From: Cordilura impudica
Taxonomy: Eukaryota; Arthropoda; Insecta; Diptera; Scathophagidae
Assembly (NCBI GenBank): GCA_963682025.1
Contig: OY821517.1
Span: 232,063,930-232,127,929 of the forward strand
Direction of reading: 5' to 3'
Length of the DNA: 64,000 nucleotides
A model generated the notes under the pieces. That model was given only the letters and a program-made list of their open reading frames with translations, was not told the DNA's origin and ran no database searches. Both the position numbers and the translations under genes were made by a program. Numbering within the stretch: the first letter of the stretch is position 1; each line of letters begins with the position of its first letter. Positions 49,740 through 60,920 of the stretch are shown piece after piece.

Positions 49740-50630
49740 GTGTTGGAGTTAGAAGCAACAGAAAAATTAATCATAATTCATCATCAGGAAAAAGAATTCC
49801 ATATTGATCTCATGGACTTAAAACGGAGTGGAACTGTTAATAGAAACAGCAAAATAGTGAGTTTATACCCGTTCATAGATAAAGTTAATATTCTTCGAGT
49901 CGGTGGAAGATTGGAAAACTCTGATTTACCGGTTAACAAAAAACATCCCATGATTTTGACGAAGTCACATTTATCATCTATAATTATTCAAGATGCGCAC
50001 ATTTCAACTCTACATGGTGGCAACCGTTTAGTCGAATCAACTTTAAGGCGAAGATATTGGATTCTTAACATGAAAAATTCAATTAAGAAGTGCATACGAA
50101 GCTGTCCAAAGTGTATTAGGTTTCGTCATGAGGCTTCAAGGCAGTTAATGCGAAATCTTCCAAAAGCAAGGGTAACGGTATCGCCGCCATTTTTTCATAC
50201 GGGTGTGGACTATGCGGGACCTATCCAAATAAGATGCTCCAAAGGCAGAGGTCAAAAATCATATAAGGGATACATTGCGGTATTTGTTTGCATGACAACC
50301 AAGGCAATACACTTGGAAGCAGTAAGTGATCTGACATCAGAAGCATTTATAGCTGCACTAAAACGGTTTTTTGCTCGAAGAGGTATGATTGGTCACATCT
50401 ATTCTGATAATGGAACTAATTTTGTGGGTGCAACTAAGAAACTAGACGCTGACTTCAAGGCTGCTGTAAAAAACAACGTATCAATCATTCCCATTTTGGC
50501 GTCTCAGAAAATACAGTGGCATTTTATTCCCCCGGCAGCTGCTCACTTTGGAGGAATCTGGGAGGCTGGTGTTAATTCTGTAAAATACCACTTAAAACGA
50601 GTCAAAGCAGATACCAAATTGACCTTCTAA
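49740..50630 (+). pseudogene. BEL-1 integrase, zinc-binding and catalytic domains
   Basis: 296-residue frame. The zinc-binding module HISTLHGGNRL ... CIRSCPKC stands at about residues 80-122. The catalytic D,D,E triad is complete: GVDYAGP, YSDNGTNFVG and GIWEAGV. It ends in TAA at 50628-50630, but the same frame continues immediately with the integrase C-terminus, so this is one premature stop rather than a natural end. The product would insert element DNA into the host genome. Confidence 0.9.
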
Positions 50631-50633
50631 GAA

Positions 50634-52511
50634 ATGACCACGCTACTGAATCAAATAGAAGCCGTTCTAAACTCAAGGCCACTGGTTGGAATTAATAACG
50701 AAAGTATAGGGGCGATAGACGTATTAACTCCGGGACACTTTCTCATCGGAAGACCGATAAACAACTATCCTGAGTACGTTAACTCATCACATATAAGTAC
50801 GGTAGATAGATGGAAGTTAATACAACAATTAAAAAAAAACTTGTGGACTCGCTGGAAAGAAGAATACCTGACTACGTTGCAGCAAAGACAGAAATGGAAA
50901 CATCCCGAAATCAATTTAAAAGAAGGGACGATCGTCATTGTGAAAGACGAGAACAAACATCCAGCTAGCTGGCCACTTGGAAGAATAATGGAGGTTCATG
51001 AAGGTCGAAATGGGAAAGTAAGGGTGGTAACTTTGAAGCTCCAAAGTAGTGTGCTTAAGAGACCCATTAATAAAATATGCCCATTGGTAATATCCGATGC
51101 AGAAGAGAAATCGGCACCACCAGTAAAAACTTATTTGACCACAATTAAACGTCCAAAAAGGCAAAATACTTTTCCGTTGCTTGTAGTTTTGCTATTGCTT
51201 TTAATAATGATGAAACAGATTAAGGCTGCACCATCACTGGTACATAAATATATATCGATTAAAGAGCTCTCCCCAGATACGGCATTGTACCTCGATCATA
51301 TAGGACAGCTTAACATGATCGAATCAAAATGGAATTTGGTTATTTATTACGATTTGTTTATGTATCAAAATGAAATAGAGCGTGTACAAAAGTTGATGGT
51401 GAAAATTAAAAATGAATGTCCAAATCTTGGTTACTATAAAGAAGCCTGCGAAATGGTTATATCGGCCATGGAGAGAAGAAGAAATATCCTGACTGCCAAC
51501 AATGATCTCTTGATAAATAAACCACGAAAGAAAAGAGCTCCCTTCGAATTTGTAGGATCGTTATACCACATGCGTTTCGGCATAATGGATGCTGATGATC
51601 GGGATCAGATGGAGGAGAATATGAGAAATGTGTTCGAAAATCAACAAAATCTGGACAAACTTCTAAAACAACAGACATCCATAGTGGATTCAACTATAAA
51701 TTTGCTGAAGAAACCTACAGACGATGTAAACGAGAACTTTAATAACATGTATAACCAACTCAAGTTGTTCTACGAAGAAATTCAAAATACAAAAAACATA
51801 GAGCGCTTGACTATTTTGTTTCAAGTCATGTCTACACAACTGAGCCTGATGATCGATGAGTGTAGTCGAATTCAGTCTTCAATAATCAGCTTGTTAATAG
51901 ATATAAACCATGGTCATGTAAATCCTGATTTATTGAAGCCATCACAACTTCATAAAGAACTTTCGGAAATCGAGAAGCTGTTACCAAATAATTTAGTTCT
52001 TCCTGGGAAGGCAACTGGAACGGAGCTAAAAGAGGTCTACAACACAATGAATGCTAAAGGTATTATCGTGGATTCGCGCTTGATAATCCAATTGGAAATA
52101 CCACTATTGCACGAACATAGTTCTGAAATTTATGAACTTATCAAACTGCCAGTAGGCAGCGATAACAACACTATGATGCCCAGGGTTGAAAATGAGCTAA
52201 TAATATACAATTTTGCGTCTAACATGTACTTTTTGATGTCTTCTGCACAATTGAATGCATGCCAGAAGAATTTAAAAGGCCAATTCAATTGTATTGGGAA
52301 TATACCGTGGAAACCAGCGATTGAACGCTCATGTGAAGTATCAGCCTTAAAACAATCTCTCACGCTGAATGCACTTTTGAAGCAGTTCCAAAAAGAAGCT
52401 TTTGGAAGCAGCTTTCCACCGAAAATCATTGGATATTTACAGTCTTTGACAATTTCATTCTCACAGTTGACTGCGGTGCGAGTAATCGCAGTTGGGTCAC
52501 ATTGCCTCTAA
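50634..52511 (+). pseudogene. BEL-1 integrase C-terminus fused in frame to an envelope-like protein
   Basis: 625-residue frame. Residues 1-150 complete the integrase (DUF5641-like: VLNSRPLVG, LTPGHFLIGRP, RQKWK). Residues 179-199 are a strongly hydrophobic stretch (PLLVVLLLLLIMM) ending KAAP, like an internal signal peptide. From about 200 the sequence resembles envelope proteins of insect errantiviruses and the baculovirus F family. It has a basic RKKR at residues 298-301, then a FEFVGS segment and DADD, then a long helical region. The call rests on this layout, not on a search. The frame breaks near 52430, and the membrane anchor lies in the next frame. Known relatives: some fly BEL/Pao members, such as roo, have env-like regions. 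Confidence 0.8.
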
Positions 52512-52933
52512 AGGCAGTGCTAAACTTATCGCCAGGGTGCACAGCAACATATGAAGGAGTAAGGTTAACCGCATCCCAACGATATACATCTAAGACAGAA
52601 TCATCGATTAAGACATCTTCCTGGGGGCTAGATTTTCAGCAAATGGAACCAAAACTTGTTAAACCACTTGATGTGACGATTATCAATAATACTAAGGATA
52701 TCAATCATTTAAGGAAAGAGGTCGACACATTACGAGTAACGAATATCCAGCTTAAGAGGTTACAATTGCATACGGTTTCTGGACACGCATCTTTAATGTT
52801 AATTAGTATTGGGATTATTATTTTATTATGTATTTATATTAAGTATAAATGTTGTAAATCCAAACAAACAGTGGTGAAATTAAACTTCGCTACTCCTTTG
52901 CCATTACGTGCCCGGCAGAATGTTCAGATATGA
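52432..52933 (+). pseudogene. BEL-1 envelope-like protein, C-terminal part with membrane anchor
   Basis: The frame open at 52502-52933 also reads sensibly upstream to about 52432 (FILTVDCGAS, SWVTLPLK), showing a single frameshift against the preceding frame. It has several cysteines, a coiled-coil-like NHLRKEVDTL segment and a hydrophobic membrane segment (LMLISIGIIILLCIYI, about 98-113 from the 52502 start) followed by a basic, cysteine-containing tail (KYKCCKSK). The stop codon (52931-52933) lies 11 bases inside the 3' LTR, so the gene overlaps the LTR. This is the expected anchor of a class I-type fusion glycoprotein. Confidence 0.8.
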
Positions 52934-53471
52934 ACATGACTTATTTAATAGATTAGGATTCTAATTTTACTATAAATAAAAAGGTTTTAATGTTTAATTT
53001 ATGACATGACACTTCAATGTTGTAGATAGTAGTTTAATCTTTATTTAATGACTTGTTTACATTATGTTTAAACACTGTAGTGTTAGGTACATAGATATTT
53101 TAAATCTATAGAATACGAGGATCACTTTTAGAGTACATGTGTATGATATGGCATTGGTATCTCTGAATGTACATGGGGTAAAAACACTTATCTTCTGTAT
53201 GTGTTTGAACTTATAGTGTAAGTAGATGCACATTAAGTATACAGGGATTATAAACGAACAACGGGTAGACACAACTTATGTAGCAAATGCGTGTGTGTAA
53301 AATTCCCAACGACTGATAAGGTATCCCGCGAAGATAAGTGTTTTTATTCTTAGCTCTAGTTTAGATTTAAGATTGTTGTAGTTAGTTCTTAAGTTTTTCA
53401 ATTTTATAAAATAAATCAGTATCATACAAATGCTCAAACAAAACAGTTGTTTTAATTTTAATAATTGTTTA
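52921..53471 (+). mobile_element. BEL-1 3' LTR
   Basis: 551 bp, pairing with 45119-45669. It is followed by the target duplication GCAGT (53472-53476). I see no clear polypurine tract in front of it. The preceding sequence is CCATTACGTGCCCGGCAGAA, which is odd for an element that was recently mobile. Confidence 0.92.
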
Positions 53472-54111
53472 GCAGTGTTCCCGTAAGCTTTTCGTTGATT
53501 TTTGATGCAGAGAAATAGAGATTTTCCCTGTTTTCTTTAAGAATTTGTCTTTCATTGAAGTCGACAATTTTGGACGACCTTTTCGTGGAACATTTTGAAT
53601 ATTACCGCATTCTTTTGCACGTTTAATTACATTTTCTATTGTTTGCCGACACCGCTTAAACATTTCACAAATATATTTTATTGATTTGCACTTATTATGA
53701 AGGTATACAATTATTTTTTTCTCTGAACAATTTAATACCTTTAGGCAGTTTTATGACAAAATCTTCATGCCTGCGAACGATAAGAACTTAATTTCAACTA
53801 ATTATAATAGAAGCAGACATAAAAAGTGTAATTTTAAAAGGAAAGAATAAAACAAAAATGGATAACAAATACATTTCTTTAAAAAGCAAAATTCTTTGTG
53901 ACGTTGAAATTGGGACGTAGTAAAGGTAAAAGTAATAAAAACATAAGTGAATTGAGCGTTGTTCTTTTTTTTTTTTTTTGTTGGCAATTATCATCTCAAA
54001 GAATGTATTTTAAGATTAAAGAAATAAAATGTTTTAATATATCTAATAATTATCATACTATTAATGAAAAAAATCAAATTTATTCTTAGAAAATGTAAGC
54101 AAAATACATAT
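53472..54111 (-). pseudogene. Tc1/mariner element, N-terminal part of transposase and right end
   Basis: Minus-strand reading 53740-53477: CSEKKIIVYLHNKCKSIKYI, then FKRCRQTIENVIKRAKECGN, QNVPRKGRPK and KFLKKTGKISISLHQK. This is the paired-type helix-turn-helix and linker of a Tc1 transposase. It stops at the BEL-1 target duplication and continues, with frame changes, at 45113 on the same strand. Stops lie upstream in the start region. The outer end at 54085-54111 is the inverted repeat partner of 44157-44183, followed by TA. Removing BEL-1 leaves a Tc1 copy of about 1.6 kb, a normal size. Confidence 0.85.
54085..54111. repeat. Tc1 terminal inverted repeat, right
   Basis: AAGCAAAATACATATGTGAG continuing TAACTG is the inverted partner of 44157-44183, followed by TATA. 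Confidence 0.7.
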
Positions 54112-54402
54112 GTGAGTAACTGTATATTAAAAAAAAAAAAATAATCAAGGCGTCTAAAGTAAATGAACCTGTGAAAAAATAAGGTGTGTTATAAAGAAAC
54201 AAATCAGAAAATATGTGTAATAAAGAAAACAGAATTATAATTGATATAAAAACTGATTAAAATTATAAAAATATATTTCTGTTTTGTTAAAAATTAAAAA
54301 AATAGGTGGTTAAGTTTAATAATATTTGGTATGTACAATGCATATTTTGAAATGAAACATTGTTATATTTATACTTTTGCTATTTAGTTTTCCCAGAAAA
54401 TA
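54112..54402. other. AT-rich spacer
   Basis: No recognisable gene or repeat, apart from an A run near 54130 directly after the Tc1 end. It may hold the left part of the hAT derivative that follows. Confidence 0.4.
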
Positions 54403-55259
54403 ATGGCTCCACAATGTCAACAAAAGTTTAGACTGGAGTACAAAAGTCATAACGAGTTGAAGACATGGATATCGGAGAATCCTAATGATCCATATAAAGC
54501 ACTATGCAAGTACTGCAAATACAGCCATAAATGCAAGTTATACTATTTGATTGCTCACACAGAAAACTTTGAAATTTTAAGACAAATAGACCGATTTTGT
54601 GTTGAAAAGTACTTTGTGTAATGGAAAATAACATCAGAGATATTTTTAACAGCTTTTGTACTGGAGAAAGTTTAAAGGAAAAAATTATCGATCAATATAA
54701 CTGCATTAATTTAGTAAAATGGGTAAATGTTGACAACACCATTAAATTTTGGTTAGAGTTCAAAAATGGGGCTGACAATAATCCATTTAAGGAAATTCGT
54801 AACTTCGCAATTCAACTCTTATCCTTACTGTGGTCCAATGCGGACGTAGAAAGGCTTTTTAGCCAAATGAATTTAGTAAAAAGTAAATTAAGAAATAGAA
54901 TTCAAAGTGACACTACAAATGACATATTGCATGCTCGGTACGTATCTATTTTTGACAACATTTTAATTCATAGATATGGTCTAAAACGTATTGCAAAATG
55001 TTGTCATAATTATGAACCACCAAAGCAACGGTTAATATTAATTGGAACAAATGCTGTTTATGAAAAATGTGATGCTAGTGTTAATGATTGGGTCGAAGTA
55101 CCAATATTTAATTTTTTAAATCAAAATTTATTTCATTTCTATCGATATTTATGTAAAATATCTAATATTTTTCGATTGTTTTAAATTAATTTTAAAATTT
55201 AAACCGTATTTTGATCTTGAAATTTATCCCTTTTTACTCTCTCGGAGTTGGCAACAGTG
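54403..55259 (+). pseudogene. Internally deleted hAT transposon derivative (BED-like finger + hATC)
   Basis: Two frames. 54403-54621 begins MAPQCQQKFRLEYKSHNELK and holds a BED-type finger (ALCKYCKY ... YYLIAHTE). 54621-55184 has the hAT C-terminal dimerisation motif (FAIQLLSLLWSNADVERLFSQMNLVKSKLRNR and the ILHARY segment). The large RNase H-like catalytic part between them is absent, so this is a non-autonomous deletion derivative. The possible right end at 55244-55259 reads GGAGTTGGCAACAGTG, the inverse of the CA.TGTTGCCAACTCC ends common in hAT elements. I could not find its left partner. Confidence 0.78.
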
Positions 55260-56337
55260 TATCCCAGTCATCATTTCGAAGATTGTTGTAACAAAAATCA
55301 CCTTTCTGTGTCTTCTCGAGCACTTTTGATGAGTAAAAACTAATAAAGCATAAGCGCTATTAGAAAAAAGACTAGAAAATGATTTTTGCTTACGCTTAAA
55401 AAATTATTTATAGAAAAATGACATTAAATATGACTCAAAAATGATTCGAAACTCATCAGAAAAGCGGATAAACAAGACTGTCAAAAAGAGTCGCGGATAA
55501 GGTAATATTTTTTCCTGACAAAATAATCTTTTGTGATCAGCAAAAGAGCGCATTTATGACTGTTTTAATAGCAGAGAGGAGTCAAAAAAGACTCCATATG
55601 ATAATTTATTTTTAAGTAAAACAAATCTGCCACACGTTGTTAAAATGTATCTGTACCGTAAATGTAACGTTGGCATTTGGTGCAATTATAGAACGTAAAA
55701 AACGAACCAACATATTGTTGTGTAAAATTAACCAAATTTTATCAGCTGTTCACAAATGTCACGTACAAACGTAGTAAAAATCTATTTTGAACAGATTGGG
55801 ACGTTCCGGTTACGTGACAGTTCAGTTTGTTAACTGCTCTTAATGCTTTTCATGGAGCAGAAAAAAACAGCTGACACGTTTAGTTAAGGTTAAGTGTGGC
55901 TAACTAGGCCTTAACTCGCGCCTCAAATTTTTGGTAGCCGAGAATGGCGTTTTTGCTAAGAAAAGCATGAATATATATATCCCAGCGCGATGCTTGATCA
56001 TTGCATATCGATTTGGTAATGGCGTTTGCCTCCGTCCCGACATTAAACAATAAAATTTTAAAAATGTTTTAGAATTATATATAAAATTTCGACGCGAAAA
56101 TTTTTCGATTTTACATCTGACAAAAAAAAGTATTTGTTTAAACACCATTTTTATAGGGAAAATATTTTATGGTTTCACTACTACTTTTGAATGCAAGTGT
56201 GCAGAGTTTATATATGTACTAAAAATACAACCCTTAAAATCATGATATTTTTTGCACCTCAAAAAATTTCAGGATTTTGTATATATACAATAATATACCG
56301 ATTTATTTTTAATATGCGCTTATTATGGAGACATTCG
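55260..56337. other. Unassigned spacer
   Basis: No confident gene. GAGTC/AAAGACTC motifs recur between 55450 and 55600 (AAAAAGAGTC, GAGGAGTCAAAAAAGACTCC). A minus-strand frame at 55900-56148 (82 codons) contains AKTPFSATKNLRRELR. I consider it repeat-derived or chance. The stretch likely includes the 5' leader of the following LINE. Confidence 0.4.
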
Positions 56338-57195
56338 ATGCCAACCGGTACACAGTTGACCAATAACCCCAACCTGAAGAATAGAGGAACCATCACGGAA
56401 ACTCAGTCCAAAGGAGAGGTAATTGGGACAACGTCAACTGGGAAAAGTGATGCAAAAGGTAATCCTTAATTGCAAGTCCAGAACTCCTTCGAAGGTGTTA
56501 GACAAGCAATGAAGAGAAAACAGATTGCACCATCAGGCAACGAACAATCGACTTCATATGCTAGTACGCCGAAAAACCCAGCAATGGACGAACTCTGTTA
56601 TGCCATTGTAGATTTAAGTAGTCCCACCGGCAAAATCCTAAATGTCCAGAGAACAGCACTCGAAAAGGCATTTAACATAAGGATCATGGATTATGTTGTG
56701 GATGGTGAGGAGGACGTCCAGGAGATCCAAATAAATAGCTGTAAATTCTCCATGGACATACTGATGCTACAACTTGCGTTCAATGCATGTGTACAAACCC
56801 TGGAGAAAATGGTGGAATGTATACCAGCTCCTTGGGATGGTGCCAAACTATCCCTCGTCAAAAAGGCGGACATTCCATCCCTGACCAAAGCGTCCATTTT
56901 CATTAAAGGTTGGGGCAGCAAGCTTGCTGCCGAAGACGTGATTAAGGTCTTGGCTAAACAAAATAAAGGTCTAGCCACTGACAAATGGGAGATATTCCAC
57001 AGAGAGGAGGGCCAAGACGGTACTCTTTTCGTTGTGGGTATTGATCAGGAATCAATGGCTAGCCTTAAAACCACGAAAGGTAAAGCTTTTTTTGTCTCAG
57101 AAGGGAGAAGGCAACTGATAAGACCAAGGCGGGTACTAGTGAGGGAACTTCCACCGACCCAACACCATCCACCTCACACACAAAGGGAGAGTTAG
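56338..57195 (+). pseudogene. LOA/R1-type LINE ORF1 (DUF4780-like)
   Basis: The likely start is ATG 56338 (MPTGTQLTNNPNLKN). A single in-frame TAA stands at 56467-56469. From 56470 the frame is open for 241 codons. The region around LSLVKKADIPSLTKASIFIKG, KWEIFHREEG and GTLFVVGIDQESMASL matches what I know of DUF4780-type ORF1 proteins of fly LOA/R1-like LINEs, a nucleic-acid-binding domain of RRM-like type. It lies directly upstream of the ORF2 pieces of the same element, in the same orientation. No CCHC knuckles are seen at its end; the sequence stops shortly after a proline and histidine-rich tail. Confidence 0.72.
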
Positions 57196-57285
57196 AAATA
57201 ACTAACTCCCAATAGGAACAACTGTTAGTCGAACAATGATCATGCTCATGCAGATCAACCTTCATCGGAGCAAACCGGCTACTCT

Positions 57286-60200
57286 AACTCTGATGGAAAA
57301 ACTACAAAAAGTTAAGTTACAATCATGCTAGTACAGGAACCTTGGACGGTTAATGACAAGGTTACTGGGCTAAATGATCCAAATTACCAAATTTTTTATG
57401 CTCATACTGGAACTCGACCGAGAACTTGTATTATTTGTCACAAAAACCTAAATTATCTCTTTTCTCCAGACTTGTCCACTGCAGATGCCACCGTCCTGCA
57501 ACACGGAAGCCAACCGATACTCTTGGCATCGGTTTATCTCCCTTCGGACTCGCCGACACCTCCACCGACGTCGGAACTGGAAGAGATGGTAAGGACAGCT
57601 AGAACAAAAGGTAAGGAAATTCCCATAGGGTGCGATGCGAACTTTCACCATATAGCGTGGGGTAGTTCGAATTATAATCAAAGGGGCATGCTTTACTTGA
57701 ATTCCTTAAAGAAAATAACACTTTACTCTTAATACTGGGAATACGGCAACCTTTGTTAGATATTTCAATTTGTTCGAAAAATTTTGTGGACGATATCCAA
57801 GAATGGCATGTCTATAGCGAGCATTCCTTCTCGGATCATCGATACATTTTATTAATCTGATGCAACCACCGCCTGAATGCCTTAAGTTCAGGAATAAGGC
57901 TAAAACGGATTGGCCAAAATTTAGAAGAAATCCAATAGCCCGTCTAACTACTCCTCCTACAGTCCTAAGGAATGTTGAAGAGGTTGACGGGGAAGTAGAT
58001 AGATTAACAAAGAGCCTAATTGAGTCTTTCAAGGAATGTCGTCCACTCCGGGAAAGGAGATCTCCTCGAGAAAAACGCTGGCTGACAGGGGAATTGATAA
58101 ACCTTGGGAAGGACGTCCGAAGATTATTTAATAGGGCTCGTCGTAAAAAACATGTAGTATACTGGGATGACTACCATGACAAACTCAGGGAATACAACAA
58201 AAAGATTCGGTTGATAGCGTTAATGACGTCTCGAAAATCAAGAAATTCTTATCAAAAACCCATTCACAGCCTGAAACTCTAGTCGATAAAGACAGGATTC
58301 GAGCGGAGTCAATGGAACAGTCCTTAAGAATATTGATGAAATCACACTTTCTTACCGAAGAACATGGGCCGAATAGGAGCCCAGAAAGTAGTACCAATGT
58401 ATCCCGACAAACTGGAACCAACATGGAACAGCAGACGGGACCCGATAGGGAACAATATGAAGGGCCTAATGTGGAACAATATTGAGAGGAAAGAAATGAT
58501 AGAATAACCGAAAATATGGTAATTAAGGCAATGCAAAGTTTTGCTCGCTTAAAGGCAGCAGGCCCAGATGAAGTCTTTCCTGCTCTATTACAAAAAAGCG
58601 GGGACTTATTTGGTAGTAGTTCATATTCTCAGCTTGCCTAAAATTGGCGCAGACGCACAGGGCATGGCAGGAGGCCAAAGTGGTCTTCATACTAAAGCCG
58701 GGAAAGGAAAGCTACGCGAACCCAAAGGCCTATCGACCGAAAAGTCTTACATCTTTCCTACTGAAAACTATGGAGCGAATAGTTGATAACATGGTTAAAT
58801 CTAAAATCCCAAATGAGTTGTTGAAGTTCAAACAACACGCTTATTTAAAGGGACGCTCAGTGGAAACTGCACTACATGAGGTATTTCACCACAACGAAAG
58901 ATCTTTTGATTTAAAAATCTTCACTCTGGCTATATTCACTGATATAGAAGGAGCTTTTAGCAATGTATCAACCAATACGCTACTCCAATCCCTAGAACGA
59001 TTCGACATTGACCGGGATATCAAAGTCTGGATCAGTCACATGCTAGGGAATAGATGGATAAGTTGCGAGGTTGGTGGCATTAGAATAAGAGACAAGGTTT
59101 GTTGTGGGACACCTCAAGGGGGACTTTTATCCCCCTTCTCTGGGCGACCAACATAAACAGTCTGCTAAGGATTCTAGGCAATAAGGGTTTCCAAGCTGTC
59201 TGCTATGCAGACGACGTAGCGATACTGGTAAAGGGGAAGATCCTAGAAATTTATATAGGAGGGCATCGGATGCACTTGAGTGAATACTCAATGAACAGGA
59301 AATGCTACATTAAACCATTCCAAAAGATACAGCGCCTCTGTTGCATAGGGATCAGTGGTGCAATAAGGACTATATCTACGAGGGCTTTAGAGAATATACT
59401 ATCTACACACCCAATCGAGACTAGAATTAAATATGAGACAGCTCTGGCCATGTTACGATTAAGGGTAGCAGGGGAATACATCACCGACCACATGACCACC
59501 CACCTGACCATTTTAGACCAAATTCTGGGACTCAACACAGTGGATATTAGCTGTGATAGAATCTTGGAAGTGTCAACAGGTATACCCTGTAGTATACGGA
59601 TACCAGACAAGGAAAGTTGGATGAGCGGAAATATTCTACAAAACCTTCCAGGGTCACATTACTATACGGACGCATCTAGTCTGCATGGTAAGACTGGCAT
59701 AGGTTTCTACGATGAGGACCGTTCTACAGGGATATACTTCCGTCTACCGGACCACAACTCTGTCTTTCAGGCTGAATTGGTCGCGATAACGGAATGTATT
59801 AGGTCTATTAACGCACGGGATTCCCCAATTCCCGAAGACGTGAAAATATTTGCGGACAGTCTAGCGGCCATCAAAGCGATATCCGCGGACAAAACTAGAT
59901 CAAGGACTATCCTCGAGTGTAAGGAAGAGATTGCACACTTCTCCGGAAGAGGCAGACTTGAAATCGTTTGGATCCCAGAACACAGTGGTATAGTGGGAAA
60001 CGAAATTGCTGACGAACTGGCCAGAAAGGGTTCTTTCCTGGAAAGAGTCAATTTGGAAAACCCAATACCTTTCAAGTCTCTCACATTAGAACTGGCAGAA
60101 TGGGCGACCAGTTCGCATGCATCAATTTGGGAGGAGACTGATGTGGGTAAGGTTACAAAGGTACTATTGGGTACTCCCAACACTACGAAAAATAAGGAAA

Positions 60201-60487
60201 TCCTTAATCTTAGTTGGAGAAACTTTAGTAGGATAATTGGCATCCTCATTGGATACTCTGAGCTGAGGGCTCACCTATAACGTATAGGACGGGCGGAATC
60301 GGCCACTTGTAGAGCGTGCGGAGAGGATGACGAAACCCTAGATCTTTAGCTCTGTTACTGTCCTGCATTTGCGAGAACAAGGGTCAGATATCTATCCAAC
60401 GACATCCTACCAGACCTGATGGATCTTAGGGGGATAAGCTGGAAAACACTCAGAAAATTTGTTGATGTAACCGAATTTCTAAGTTAG
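57286..60487 (+). pseudogene. LOA/R1-type LINE ORF2: endonuclease, RT, RNase H, C-terminal cysteine motif
   Basis: Domains appear in order across several frames. The endonuclease is at 57325-57732 (VQEPW, LASVYLP, IGCDANFHHIAWGSS). A linker with RRSPREKRWLTGEL lies at 57860-58282. RT covers about 58500-59290: AAGPDEVFPALL, KAYRPKSLTSFLLKTMERIVD, FTDIEGAFSNV, CCGTPQGGLLSP and the active site CYADDVAIL intact at 59202-59228. RNase H is at 59630-60030: YYTDASS, AELVAI, FADSLAAIKAI and IVGNEIADELA, so all four acidic positions appear present. After 60280 a cysteine motif CRACGEDDETL ... CPAF closes the protein at about 60487. At least four frameshifts and stops disable it. The RNase H plus this C-terminus places it in the I/LOA/R1 group. 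Confidence 0.85.
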
Positions 60488-60645
60488 TAGAGGGGTAGAT
60501 AACCAGATGAACGTAGAGATGTAGAGCGCACAACTAGCCGACCTACTGGCTTAGGTGTATATCCGGAAACAACGGATATGAGCTATGTAATTACATAGCT
60601 CCTCTTATCAACCTAACGTAACCGAACCTATTATGGATATACATA
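60488..60645 (+). other. 3' untranslated region of the LOA/R1-type LINE
   Basis: It ends around CAACCTAACGTAACCGAACCTA, a CTAAC-like 3' tail as known in LOA-type elements, rather than poly(A). A palindrome GAGCTATGTAATTACATAGCTC (60580-60601) precedes it. The target duplication could not be defined. Confidence 0.5.
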
Positions 60646-60920
60646 TGCAGAATATATGTATATTATTTATAGTATTTTGATATTTGCAACAGTAGTATGT
60701 ATCAATTTGTAACATATTGTGATGTTATAAAAATCGCAGAATATTGATATTGATTTTATATAGTTTCTTTTATTAATTAATTAACTTATATATTACACCA
60801 AAAAATTTTCATATCGGTGAATTATTATATTATTACCACAACGACTACAGAAATAACAAGTACAGCTATGACAAAATACAAAATTTAGGATAACAATATA
60901 GGAAAACATCATATTTTTTT
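60646..60920. other. AT-rich spacer
   Basis: No gene, motif or repeat recognised. Confidence 0.4.

Noticed and set aside
53794..54089. Small frames around an A/T run on both strands
   Set aside because: Low-complexity sequence within the Tc1 right flank; no domain.
55900..56148. 82-codon minus-strand frame with AKTPFSATKNLRRELR
   Set aside because: No domain. The phrase seems repeat-derived and the frame has no supporting neighbours.
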